Shown in pieces: positions 43,453-51,687 of a stretch of DNA of 64,000 nt (position 1 is its first letter; the number at the start of each line of letters is the position of its first letter). The notes below the pieces were generated by a model that worked only from the letters and a program-made list of their open reading frames with translations, was not told the origin of the DNA and ran no database searches. Source of the DNA: Arthrobacter subterraneus (GTDB taxonomy: Bacteria > Actinomycetota > Actinomycetes > Actinomycetales > Micrococcaceae); the NCBI RefSeq assembly GCF_900099735.1, contig NZ_FNDT01000012.1:42697-106696 (forward strand), read 5' to 3'. Position numbers and translations under genes: made by a program.

Positions 43453-44190
43453 ATGACTGAAGACATTGAGGAAAGCCTTGTGCGCAGGGAACTGCAGGAT
43501 CTTGTCCTGGAAAGCGCACAGATCGAGGAGTTCCTCGATGGCATGGTCAAGATCGCCGCACGTGAGCTGACCGGGCTCACCGGCCAGGAAATCTATTCGG
43601 CAGTCACGCTCCTGCGGCCCAAACGCACGGCGACGGTTGCGAGCAGCAGCCGGGAGGCCAAGAACATGGATGAGGTGCAGTACGCCTTCAACGACGGACC
43701 CTGTCTGCGGGCGGCCCGGGAACATTACACGGTTGTGGTGGAGGATTTCCATACCGAGTCACGTTTCGGTGAGTACGCCCGGGCAGTGGAAAGCCATGGC
43801 CTGCGGTCCGCGATCGGTGTCCCGATTCTCCTGGAAGGTGAAGCCGACGCCGGCCTGGACCTCTACTGCAAGGAACCCAACGCGTTCAGCGCCGAAGCCA
43901 TCGATGCTGCCGAGCAGTTTGCCCGCCGGGCATCCCGCTCGCTCCAGATCGCAGTCCGGGTCAGCTCACTGATGGAATCCCGGCAGCACCTGACGGCAGC
44001 GATGGAGAACCGCACCACCATCGATATTGCCGTGGGCATCATCATGGGCCAGAACCGCTGCAGCCAGGAAGAGGCCGTGAATATCCTGAAGGCCGCCTCC
44101 AGCGCACGGAACGTCAAGCTCCATGCCGTCGCCGCCGCGGTAGTTGAACAGGTCAACCAGTCAAGCGCCACCACGCATTTCGACGCCTAG
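43453..44190 (+). CDS. GAF-ANTAR transcription antiterminator
   Basis: A 245-aa regulator: GAF domain (~20-170; AFNDGPCLRAAREHYTVVVE, IGVPILLEGEADAGLDLY) followed by an RNA-binding ANTAR domain (~180-235; IDIAVGIIMGQNRCSQEEAV and ILKAASSARNVKLHAVA). ANTAR proteins bind paired hexaloop hairpins in leader RNAs and block termination. No histidine kinase is adjacent, so the GAF domain itself is the sensor. It shares a CTAG stop overlap with the convergent DUF1275 gene. Confidence 0.92.
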   Translation: MTEDIEESLVRRELQDLVLESAQIEEFLDGMVKIAARELTGLTGQEIYSAVTLLRPKRTATVASSSREAKNMDEVQYAFNDGPCLRAAREHYTVVVEDFHTESRFGEYARAVESHGLRSAIGVPILLEGEADAGLDLYCKEPNAFSAEAIDAAEQFARRASRSLQIAVRVSSLMESRQHLTAAMENRTTIDIAVGIIMGQNRCSQEEAVNILKAASSARNVKLHAVAAAVVEQVNQSSATTHFDA

Positions 44191-44906
44191 ACCGCAATCT
44201 CGGACAGTTCCGCATCCCGGAGCGCCGCCCGGTCCTGGCGGTACCGCACGTGCCCGGCGATCGCGACCACCGCGGAGAGCAGGGCGGAAATGGCGACTCC
44301 GACCCAGAGGTCGATCAGCAGGGCGAACCCGCCTGCCACCGCGCCGAGGCCAATCAGCAGGATTGCAAGCGCCCTGCGCGCCCAGAAGGCACCCTTGCCG
44401 CCGGCCAGCCGCGAGTCGGATGCCAGTCCGGTGATGGTCGAGGTGACGACGACGGTGGTGATCTCCGCGACCTTCAGCCGCTTGGCGGCGGCGGCCTGGA
44501 TTCCCATCACCGTGGCGAGGGCTGAGGTGATGACGCTGCCCAGGATCTCGTCCGCGTTCACGTCCATGAAGCCGACGACGACGGCAATCGCCGTGGTGCC
44601 CACGGCCACCGAGCCGAACGCCACCGAGGTGCGCCCGGACCACCCGGCGGGCGCCTTGCGCAGCAGCCGGCCGGCGAGGACGGCTCCGACCATGAAGAAG
44701 AGCAGCGCGAGCGCGGGACGCAGTACGGGGAGATCGTCCCCGCCCGCTACAGCCATTCCCAGGAGCACCACGTTGCCGGTCATGTTTCCGGTGAAGACCC
44801 TGTCCAGCCCCAGGTATCCCACTGCATCGATCACTCCGGTAGAGAAGGTGAGGATCAGCATCAGGGTCAGATGGAGTCGGTCGGTTGTGGGCCGGGTGGC
44901 TGCCAT
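44187..44906 (-). CDS. DUF1275 (YoaK family) membrane protein
   Basis: A 239-aa six-helix membrane protein: LTFSTGVIDAVGYLGLDRVFTGNMTGN is the family signature, with VNADEILGSVITSALATVMG and TTVVVTSTITGLASDS. The family is widespread and of unknown transport function. It is convergent with the ANTAR gene, the two stop codons sharing the palindrome CTAG at 44187-44190. Confidence 0.9.
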   Translation of the reverse strand: MAATRPTTDRLHLTLMLILTFSTGVIDAVGYLGLDRVFTGNMTGNVVLLGMAVAGGDDLPVLRPALALLFFMVGAVLAGRLLRKAPAGWSGRTSVAFGSVAVGTTAIAVVVGFMDVNADEILGSVITSALATVMGIQAAAAKRLKVAEITTVVVTSTITGLASDSRLAGGKGAFWARRALAILLIGLGAVAGGFALLIDLWVGVAISALLSAVVAIAGHVRYRQDRAALRDAELSEIAV

Positions 44907-44970
44907 GCGGGTCCCCTTATAAGGATGAGAAGCTTCAAGAAGAAAGACTGAGAGATGATCTTCGAACGAA

Positions 44971-45010
44971 TGTATACGAAATCTCGTTATTACGCTATTT
45001 TGTATACAAA
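44971..45010. promoter_or_regulatory. Paired GTATAC operators upstream of ggt
   Basis: TGTATAC (44971-44977) and the perfect palindrome TTTGTATACAAA (44999-45010) lie 30 bp apart centre to centre, about three helical turns. They precede the GGT start by 31 bp. TTGTATACAA-type sites are typical of FCD GntR repressors, and such a gene follows ggt. Confidence 0.7.
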
Positions 45011-45040
45011 GCTACGAGCATCGACGAGAACGGACCAAAG

Positions 45041-46852
45041 ATGACCTCCTTCACCACACCCGACTCCTTCACCACGCGTCCCACCCTCCAGGGCAGCTTC
45101 GGCATGAGTGCCTCGACCCACTGGCTGGCAACGGCGTCAGCCCAGGCGGTCCTGGAACGCGGCGGAAACGCGTTCGATGCCGCGGTCGCCGGAGCATTTG
45201 TGCTCCATGTTGTGGAACCGCACCTCAACGGACCCGGCGGCGACATGACCGGTGTCTTCGCGACCGCCGAAGACCCGTCCCGGCCAGTCGTGCTGATGGG
45301 TCAGGGACCCGCGCCGGCCGCCGCCACCCGTGAGCACTACCTCGCTGAGGGCCTTGAACTGGTCCCCGGCGCCGGTGCCCTCGCCGCTGCCGTTCCGGCC
45401 GCCGTCGACGCCTGGCTCCTGCTGCTCCGCGACCACGGCACCTGGGAACTGGGTGATGTCCTGGCGTTCGCCATCGGGTACGCCCGCAACGGGCACCCGA
45501 TCGTGGGCCGGGTGGGCGCAACCATCAACGCCGTGAAGGACCTTTTCGCTGAGCACTGGCCTACCTCGGCGGCCCTGTGGATGCCGGAGGGCAGGATTCC
45601 CGCAGAGGGCGAGATCCTGAAGAACGAGGCGTACGCGTTGGTTCTCGACCGGCTGGTCGAGGCTGCCTCGGACGCACCGTCGAGGGAGGACCGGATCGAC
45701 GCCGCCCGGCGTGAGTGGCGCGAGGGCTTTGTGGCCCAGGCCGCCGTCGAATTCATCAAGACCCCGCACCGTCATTCGTCCGGACAGGATCATGCCGGTG
45801 TCATGACGCTGGAGGACTTCGCCGGTTTCCAGGCCGGTTACGAGGAGGCCACCACCCTCGAGTTCCGCGGCTACACCATTGCGAAGACCGGGCCCTGGGG
45901 GCAGGGACCCGCCCTGCTGCAGACCCTCGCCATCCTGGACGGGTTCGACGACGACCGCCTGGATCCGTCCACCGCCCTCGGTGCGCACACCATCCTTGAA
46001 GCGCAGAAGCTTGCCATCGCCGACCGCGAGGCCTACTACGGTGACGCTGCGGTGCCGATGGATTACCTGTTGTCCGAGGAGTACGCCGCGGAGCGCCGGG
46101 CGCTGATCACCGACCAGGCCTCGGCCGAGTTCCGGCCGGGCAACGTCCCGGGACACACGCCGTTCATGCCGCCCTTGCGCACCGAGTACACGCCGCCGGC
46201 ACTCGCCGGGGAGGCCGTCTTCGCCGGAGTCGGCGAACCCACCGTCTCCCGCAGCGGCGAGACCCGCGGTGACACCTGCCACATCGACGTTGTGGACCAA
46301 TGGGGCAACATGGTGTCCGCGACGCCGTCCGGAGGCTGGCTGCAGTCATCCCCGACCGTCCCGGAACTGGGGTTCTGCCTCGGCTCCCGCCTGCAGATGA
46401 CCTGGCTGGAGGAGGGTGCGCCGTCGTCGTTGGAACCGGGTAAACGGCCACGCACCACGCTGACGCCCACCCTCATCCTCAAGGACGGGAAGCCGGTGGT
46501 GGCGCTCGGATCGCCCGGCGGCGACCAGCAGGACCAGTGGCAGCTGCTGTATATCCTGCGCACCATCGTCGGCGGATACGCTCCGCAGCAGGCAATTGAC
46601 GCACCGTCCCTGCACACGACGTCGATTCCGGGCTCGTTCTTCCCACGTACCTGGGAGCCCGGCGGCGCTGTGGTCGAGGACCGGCTGGGCGAGGACGTCA
46701 TCACGGACCTTGAACTGCGCGGACATCAGGTCACACGTGCGGGGGACTGGGCGCTCGGCCGGCTCTCCTCGGTGGGCAGCGACCCGGAAACCGGCGTGCT
46801 GACGGCCGCAGCCAATCCACGGGGGGCACAGGGCTATGCAGCCGGCAGGTGA
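45041..46852 (+). CDS. Gamma-glutamyltransferase family protein
   Basis: Ntn-hydrolase fold (603 aa), normally self-cleaved into large and small subunits. The nucleophile is Thr412 in ETRGDTCHIDVVDQWGNMVS, a variant of the usual TTHxxVVDxxGNxVS. Other features: GGNAFDAAVAGAFVLHVVEP, NGPGGD, and GSPGGDQQDQWQLLYILR near the C-terminus. No signal peptide is evident from ATG 45041, so it may be cytoplasmic, unlike classical GGT. Likely acts on a gamma-glutamyl or related amide. The frame from 44885 precedes the operators and is not the start. It overlaps the GntR gene by 17 bp. Confidence 0.88.
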   Translation: MTSFTTPDSFTTRPTLQGSFGMSASTHWLATASAQAVLERGGNAFDAAVAGAFVLHVVEPHLNGPGGDMTGVFATAEDPSRPVVLMGQGPAPAAATREHYLAEGLELVPGAGALAAAVPAAVDAWLLLLRDHGTWELGDVLAFAIGYARNGHPIVGRVGATINAVKDLFAEHWPTSAALWMPEGRIPAEGEILKNEAYALVLDRLVEAASDAPSREDRIDAARREWREGFVAQAAVEFIKTPHRHSSGQDHAGVMTLEDFAGFQAGYEEATTLEFRGYTIAKTGPWGQGPALLQTLAILDGFDDDRLDPSTALGAHTILEAQKLAIADREAYYGDAAVPMDYLLSEEYAAERRALITDQASAEFRPGNVPGHTPFMPPLRTEYTPPALAGEAVFAGVGEPTVSRSGETRGDTCHIDVVDQWGNMVSATPSGGWLQSSPTVPELGFCLGSRLQMTWLEEGAPSSLEPGKRPRTTLTPTLILKDGKPVVALGSPGGDQQDQWQLLYILRTIVGGYAPQQAIDAPSLHTTSIPGSFFPRTWEPGGAVVEDRLGEDVITDLELRGHQVTRAGDWALGRLSSVGSDPETGVLTAAANPRGAQGYAAGR

Positions 46853-47531
46853 TGAGGAGGCCGCGCCGAAACAGCGCGTCCAGGACGAAATCCGCAGGGA
46901 CATCATTTTCGGCTCGCTGCCTCCGGGCACCCGGGTAACCGAGACTGCGCTCGCAACCAAGTACGGGATCTCCCGTGTTCCGGTCCGGGAGGCGCTGCGT
47001 GCACTGGAGGCGGAGGGCTTCGTTGAGTCGAAGCCCTACGCCGGGTCCACGGTGTCCAAAATCCCGGTCGATGACGCCGAGGATCTCTTCTTTGTCCGTG
47101 AGGCGCTGGAATCGGCGACAGCCCGCCGCGCCGCCCGCCGCGCGGCCGCTCAGTTCGATTCAGGCGCCCCGAGCTCGGAGTGGTGGAACGCACGGAAGCT
47201 GCTGGCCGGCATCCTCGACGAGGGCGACGCCGCAGTGGCCCAGAACCGCCTGGACCTGCTGCCGGAGCTCAACATCCGGTTTCACCTCGGTATTGCCGAG
47301 CTCAGCGGGAGCTCGTCGCTGACGGCACTGCTGCGCCAGATCGCCGGCAAGATCGAGTGGCTGTACGCGACCGACGTCGACAATCGCGGCAAGGAGTCCT
47401 GGGGCGAGCACCGGAGCATCATCGCAGCAATCGACGCCGGCAACTTCGCCGATGCGGAGAAGCTGATGGCCAACCACGTGCACCAGTCGAAGGAAGGCTA
47501 CCTCGACCGCTTCTCAACGGAGCAGTCCTGA
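46836..47531 (+). CDS. GntR-family (FCD) regulator
   Basis: FCD GntR (231 aa): VTETALATKYGISRVPVREALRALEAE and a ligand domain with NIRFHLGIAELSGSS and WGEHRSIIAAIDAG. The ATG lies 17 nt inside ggt, so it is translated from the same message. With paired GTATAC sites ahead of ggt, it probably represses the pair. Ligand not identified. Confidence 0.92.
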   Translation: MQPAGDEEAAPKQRVQDEIRRDIIFGSLPPGTRVTETALATKYGISRVPVREALRALEAEGFVESKPYAGSTVSKIPVDDAEDLFFVREALESATARRAARRAAAQFDSGAPSSEWWNARKLLAGILDEGDAAVAQNRLDLLPELNIRFHLGIAELSGSSSLTALLRQIAGKIEWLYATDVDNRGKESWGEHRSIIAAIDAGNFADAEKLMANHVHQSKEGYLDRFSTEQS

Positions 47532-47543
47532 CCCACCCCTGGT

Positions 47544-47608
47544 GAAGTTCTTGTCGCCGTTCTGCTGTTAAAACGCCTCCATAACAGCAGATAGGCGACA
47601 AAAACTTC
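47544..47608. repeat. Long intergenic palindrome (27-bp arms)
   Basis: Arms 47544-47570 and 47582-47608 are reverse complements at 24 of 27 positions, with an 11-nt loop. The left arm begins GAAGTTCTTGTCGCC. It fills the gap between the convergent GntR and cardiolipin synthase genes and could act as a bidirectional terminator, or be a dispersed palindromic element (REP/MITE-like). A lower GC content than flanking DNA favours an element. Confidence 0.8.
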
Positions 47609-47622
47609 CAAGGGTGCGGGGG

Positions 47623-48879
47623 TTAGAGGAACGGACGGAGCGGCGCCAGGATCGCTTCACTGGCTCGGGCCACCAGGTGGCGGCCCTCCCATTCCTCGAT
47701 CGGCAGTTCACGGCAGTTGCTGCTGTCAATTTCGAAGATGCGTTCCATGGTTGAGGCCAGGTTCCGATCAAACATTTCGATGTTGATCTCGTAGTTCCCG
47801 GTCAGGCTCAGCCTGTCGATGTTCGCCGTTCCCACGGTGGACCATTCCCCGTCGACCGTTGCCGTCTTCGCGTGGATCATGGCGTTCTGGTACAGCAGGA
47901 TCTTCACGCCGTCGCGCAGCAGCGCTGAGTAGAACCCGCGGGACAGCCAGTCGGAAACCACATGATTGGAGTCCTCGGGCAGGATGACCCGGACGTCCAC
48001 GCCGCGCTTGCTGGCCCGCAGCAGGGCGTCAAGAATCTGCTGGTCCGGAATGAAGTATGCGGTGGTGATGTAGATGTGGCTGTGTGCACGGTTGATGGCG
48101 TCCAGGTACACCCCGCGGATCGGGAAGACGAGGTTCGCCGGAATGTTATTCACGGCCCGCAACCGCGGTTCCCAGAAATCGGCGCTGGTCTCCTCAAGGG
48201 GACGGTGACGCTGAGTGGGCGCAGCATTCCAGAACGCCACGAACGCCTGGCGCAGCTCCCAGACGGATTTGCCCTCGAGCTTCAGATGGGTATCGCGCCA
48301 TTTGGAGGCGTAGAGGGAGCCGATGTTGTAGCCGCCGACATAGCCGATGGAATCGTCCACCACCATCACCTTGCGGTGGTCGAAACCCGTTCCCCGGATG
48401 TTCGTGAAAAGGATCGAGGGGCGCACCACTGGGAACCGGAACACCTCCACGTTCGGGTGGAACCGGTAGAAGGTCGGCGGGACCACCAGGTTCGCGAACC
48501 CGTCATAGATGACGTAGACCTTCACACCGCGGGCCGCGGCGTCGTTGAGCGCATCCTTGAACTGACGACCGATCGCGTCGCCCTTCCAGATGTATGTCTC
48601 CAGCATGATGGTGTGCCGGGCAGCCCGGATGGATGCCAGCATGTCCTCATACAGGTCATGACCGTAGGTGAAGACTGTGACCTCCGAGCCGGCCACCTCG
48701 GCGTCGAAAATGCCCGGATGCGGAAAACCGGGACGCTTGCTGCGCAGCTTCCGCTGGACCGCATCAATGAGAACGATGGCGGTGATCACCATTGCCTGCA
48801 CCGCTGCGAATGCCATGGCCGCCCGCGCCAGCAACGAACGGGTCAGGGCAAACAGATGAAGACGGCGAAGAGTGCGCAT
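47623..48879 (-). CDS. Cardiolipin synthase / phospholipase D family
   Basis: Membrane-associated PLD-superfamily enzyme (418 aa), N-terminal hydrophobic segment (~15-40), two HKD motifs: FDHRKVMVVDDSIGYVGGYN and MIHAKTATVDGEWSTVGTAN. It would transfer phosphatidyl groups, most likely to make cardiolipin. Its size is typical of the one-TM Cls types. TACGCT six nucleotides before the ATG indicates a leaderless mRNA. Confidence 0.92.
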   Translation of the reverse strand: MRTLRRLHLFALTRSLLARAAMAFAAVQAMVITAIVLIDAVQRKLRSKRPGFPHPGIFDAEVAGSEVTVFTYGHDLYEDMLASIRAARHTIMLETYIWKGDAIGRQFKDALNDAAARGVKVYVIYDGFANLVVPPTFYRFHPNVEVFRFPVVRPSILFTNIRGTGFDHRKVMVVDDSIGYVGGYNIGSLYASKWRDTHLKLEGKSVWELRQAFVAFWNAAPTQRHRPLEETSADFWEPRLRAVNNIPANLVFPIRGVYLDAINRAHSHIYITTAYFIPDQQILDALLRASKRGVDVRVILPEDSNHVVSDWLSRGFYSALLRDGVKILLYQNAMIHAKTATVDGEWSTVGTANIDRLSLTGNYEINIEMFDRNLASTMERIFEIDSSNCRELPIEEWEGRHLVARASEAILAPLRPFL

Positions 48880-48885
48880 AGAAAG

Positions 48886-48891
48886 AGCGTA
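48886..48891 (-). promoter_or_regulatory. -10 box TACGCT of leaderless cls transcript
   Basis: TACGCT on the minus strand, followed by CTTTCT and the ATG at 48879. The upstream permease gene ends 24 bp away, so this is a separate start. Confidence 0.6.
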
Positions 48892-48903
48892 GTGGGTATG
48901 GAC

Positions 48904-50343
48904 CTAACGCTTCCTGAGGGCCGCCAGCAACCGGTGCTCCGCGTCTTCACCGGGCGCGATCCCGCCCGGGATCCTGAACAGGAAGAACATGCCGAGTACC
49001 CACCAGAGACCGAAGAGAATCCACGGTGGGGGAGTGAGCGCCGCGGGCATGCCGGGCAGATAGAGGCTCAACAGGGCTACGCAGAGAACGGCTGCTGCAA
49101 TGCCGATGATCAATCCACCGTTGCCGGCGCCCCCGACGCGGAGCGGCCGGTCCATCGAGGGCTCACGCCGCCGCAGGATCACAAACACCACCGAAACCAG
49201 GATGTACGCGATCACAATGCTCGGCGCGCCGGAGTCAACCAGCCACACCAGCATGGACTCGCCGAAGAACGGAGCGAGGAAGGACAGCCCACCGATGAAC
49301 ATCAGGGCATTGGCCGGCGTGCGGTAGGTGGGGTGCAGCTTGCCGAACCAGGCGGGCAGCATGCCGGAGCGCGCCATCGAGTACATCAGCCGCGAGGCCC
49401 CCAGCAGCAGCGAATTCCACGAGGTGAGGATGCCCGCGATACCTCCGGCGATCAGTACCTTGGCCATCAGGTCGCTGCCGAAGAGCGCACCCATCGCATC
49501 GGCGGTGGCGATATCGGCCTCCACAATCTCGTTCGCGGGCATGGCCGACGACGTCGTCAGGATGGTCATCACGTACCAGACGGTCGCCATGAGCACGGCG
49601 ACCACCACGAGCTTGCCGATCTGGCGGGCAGGGATTTTCACTTCCTCGGCTGACTGCGGGATCACGTCGAACCCTACGAAGAGGAACGGAACCACCACCA
49701 GGACCGCGAAGAACCCGGCGGACCCGCCCGTGAACAGCGGCTCCATATTGCGGGCCGAGCCGCCCGTGAATGACCCGAAAATAAGGATCAACCCGATGAG
49801 GAGGAGGAAGAGCACCACGAAGGTCTGCGCGACACCGGCCAGCTTGACCCCGCGGATGTTGATGAACGTGATGACGACGGCGGCCAGCGCACCGACGAGT
49901 GCCCAGGTCAGGAACACCTGGCTGCCGGCCACCTCCCACAGCGGGATCTGGTTCAGCCCGGGGAACAGGTACAGCGCCGTCCGCGGCAGTGCCACCGCCT
50001 CAAACGCGACGATCGTGACGTACCCGCCCGTGATCGCCCAGGAACCGATGAAGGACCAGCGTGGCCCCATGCCGCGCAGGATGAAGTTGTGCTCTCCGCC
50101 GGCCTTGGGCATGGCTGCGGTCAGTTCGGCGTAGGTCAGGCCAACCACACCCATGATGACGCCGCCGGCCACCATGGCCAGGGTTGCGCCCATGGTGCCG
50201 GCAGAGCCGATCCAGCCGCCGGTCAACACCACCCAGCCGAAACCGATCATCGCGCCGAACCCCAGTGCGAGCGCATCCCAGTTGCCCAGGACCTTCAGCA
50301 GGGATGCATCCTCTGCCCCCGCCGTCGTCCGCTGTTCTGCCAT
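48904..50343 (-). CDS. APC-family amino acid permease
   Basis: A 479-aa amino acid-polyamine-organocation carrier with 12 hydrophobic segments. GAMIGFGWVVLTGGWI is the helix 1 GxG motif; EVKIPARQIGKLVV and WNSLLLGASRLMYSMARSGMLP are APC hallmarks. GAGAGGGGC precedes the ATG. No substrate can be given; polyamine, amine or amino acid uptake are all possible. Confidence 0.92.
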   Translation of the reverse strand: MAEQRTTAGAEDASLLKVLGNWDALALGFGAMIGFGWVVLTGGWIGSAGTMGATLAMVAGGVIMGVVGLTYAELTAAMPKAGGEHNFILRGMGPRWSFIGSWAITGGYVTIVAFEAVALPRTALYLFPGLNQIPLWEVAGSQVFLTWALVGALAAVVITFINIRGVKLAGVAQTFVVLFLLLIGLILIFGSFTGGSARNMEPLFTGGSAGFFAVLVVVPFLFVGFDVIPQSAEEVKIPARQIGKLVVVAVLMATVWYVMTILTTSSAMPANEIVEADIATADAMGALFGSDLMAKVLIAGGIAGILTSWNSLLLGASRLMYSMARSGMLPAWFGKLHPTYRTPANALMFIGGLSFLAPFFGESMLVWLVDSGAPSIVIAYILVSVVFVILRRREPSMDRPLRVGGAGNGGLIIGIAAAVLCVALLSLYLPGMPAALTPPPWILFGLWWVLGMFFLFRIPGGIAPGEDAEHRLLAALRKR

Positions 50344-50446
50344 GAGTGTTGCCCCTCTCGCGCGGCCGGCGGTACCGGCTCAATCAACAAGCGTGAGATG
50401 AGCTTAGTACCGTGGTGCCGCCGCGGACAGGGACTGGCAGCAGTAA

Positions 50447-51091
50447 TTACGACGGCGATGCCACCCGTGCCGGCGGATTGTGGCCTGGGCAGATCCAGGC
50501 GACACCGCCGGCGGCAATCCGCCGCCGGAGGTCCTCGGTGCTGCGGGCGGCGAGCGGGTTGTCGCTGTTGAGCGCGCTGTAGAAGCGTTTGATTGTCCCG
50601 TCCCGCTCAGCGCGGACGGCATCGCCCGAGAACAGCACGTCGCCGAGCTGGAAGGCCATGTGCCCCGGGGTATGTCCGGGGAGGGGGAAGGTCCTGAGTC
50701 CCTCGAAGAGCTCGCGCTCGCCGTCGAGCTCGGTGACGGAATCGGGCAGCTCGACCGGGGCTGCCCGGAACAGTGCCCGGCGTAAACGCGTGGGAGGCGG
50801 CACCTCGCGGCGCAGGATCGCCGCGTCCGCCGCACCGAGCCACACGGTGGCCCCCAGTTCGCGCTGGAGGCGGAGCGCACTCTGGGCGTGGTCGGCGTCG
50901 TAATGGGTGAGCAGAATATCCGTCACCTGTCCCACGATCGGAGCGGCGTCGCGCAGTTCGCCCTGCAGGGCGTCGCAGCCGCCGGCCATCCCGGGATCGA
51001 CGACGGCGGTGTGCCCGGGAGTGCGCAGCAGGTATCCGTTGGCTCCCCTGGAGCGCTGGAGCTGATAGCAATTACCCGTGATGGTGCGCAT
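50447..51091 (-). CDS. MBL-fold metallo-hydrolase
   Basis: Metallo-beta-lactamase fold protein (214 aa). Zinc motif THYDADHAQ (His63, Asp65, Asp67, His68: Asp replaces the second His of HxHxDH), LPGHTPGHMAF, LFSGDAV and ICPGHNP with the final His. Typical of glyoxalase-II-like or small-molecule hydrolases; substrate unknown. AAGAGG precedes the ATG. Confidence 0.9.
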   Translation of the reverse strand: MRTITGNCYQLQRSRGANGYLLRTPGHTAVVDPGMAGGCDALQGELRDAAPIVGQVTDILLTHYDADHAQSALRLQRELGATVWLGAADAAILRREVPPPTRLRRALFRAAPVELPDSVTELDGERELFEGLRTFPLPGHTPGHMAFQLGDVLFSGDAVRAERDGTIKRFYSALNSDNPLAARSTEDLRRRIAAGGVAWICPGHNPPARVASPS

Positions 51092-51156
51092 GCCGTGCCT
51101 CTTTCTCGCTTCTGGTAGGCCTCAGCGTAATGGTGCGCCGGCGGAGCGCGATACGG

Positions 51157-51687
51157 CTAGTCGTCCTCGCGGTCCTCTTGCTGCTTCTGCCGTTCCTTTT
51201 CTTCTTTTTCCGCCTGCTTCCGGGCTTCTTCCGCCGCTTCCGCCGCTTCCTCCGCAGCCTTCCGTTCCCGGTCGCTTTGGGTTTCCCCGGGATCCCTGCT
51301 GTCTTCCTTACCGCCCTTGGCGGGCGCGGTGAAAGTCGGCACCGGTGCCGGTTCGGCCGGAGGCACCGGCGCAGGCGCAGGTGCAGGCGCCGGCGCCGGC
51401 GTTTCGGTCTGGATCGAGGCGACAAAGGCGTCGATGTTGTCCTGGATACGCAGGGCGCGGCCCTGAGTCACGGCACCGGAATCCTCGGCTGCCTGGACCT
51501 CGGCCCTGAGGGCGTCGGCCTGGCTCAGCGCACCGTCGAGGTTCCCTTCCTGCGTCAATGTTGCGAGCTCCCGGACCTGCCGCTGGAGCGACTCGGACGT
51601 GGCCGGGTCCAGGGCCTGGGCGCCACCGCAGGCGCTCAGCGCCGGCAACATCAGCGCGAGGGCGAGAACCAGCCGGTTCGGTCTCAT
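51157..51687 (-). CDS. Predicted lipoprotein coupled to a Ser/Thr kinase
   Basis: A 176-aa protein with signal and lipobox (LPALSAC, Cys20). The mature part has a helical segment (~28-95), a Pro-Ala stretch and a highly charged Glu/Lys/Arg C-terminus with (EEAAEAAEEA)-like repeats. Not recognised beyond this. ATG 51687 overlaps the kinase stop (ATGA), implying coordinated production and perhaps a role as sensor or substrate of the kinase's extracellular side. Confidence 0.8.
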   Translation of the reverse strand: MRPNRLVLALALMLPALSACGGAQALDPATSESLQRQVRELATLTQEGNLDGALSQADALRAEVQAAEDSGAVTQGRALRIQDNIDAFVASIQTETPAPAPAPAPAPVPPAEPAPVPTFTAPAKGGKEDSRDPGETQSDRERKAAEEAAEAAEEARKQAEKEEKERQKQQEDREDD

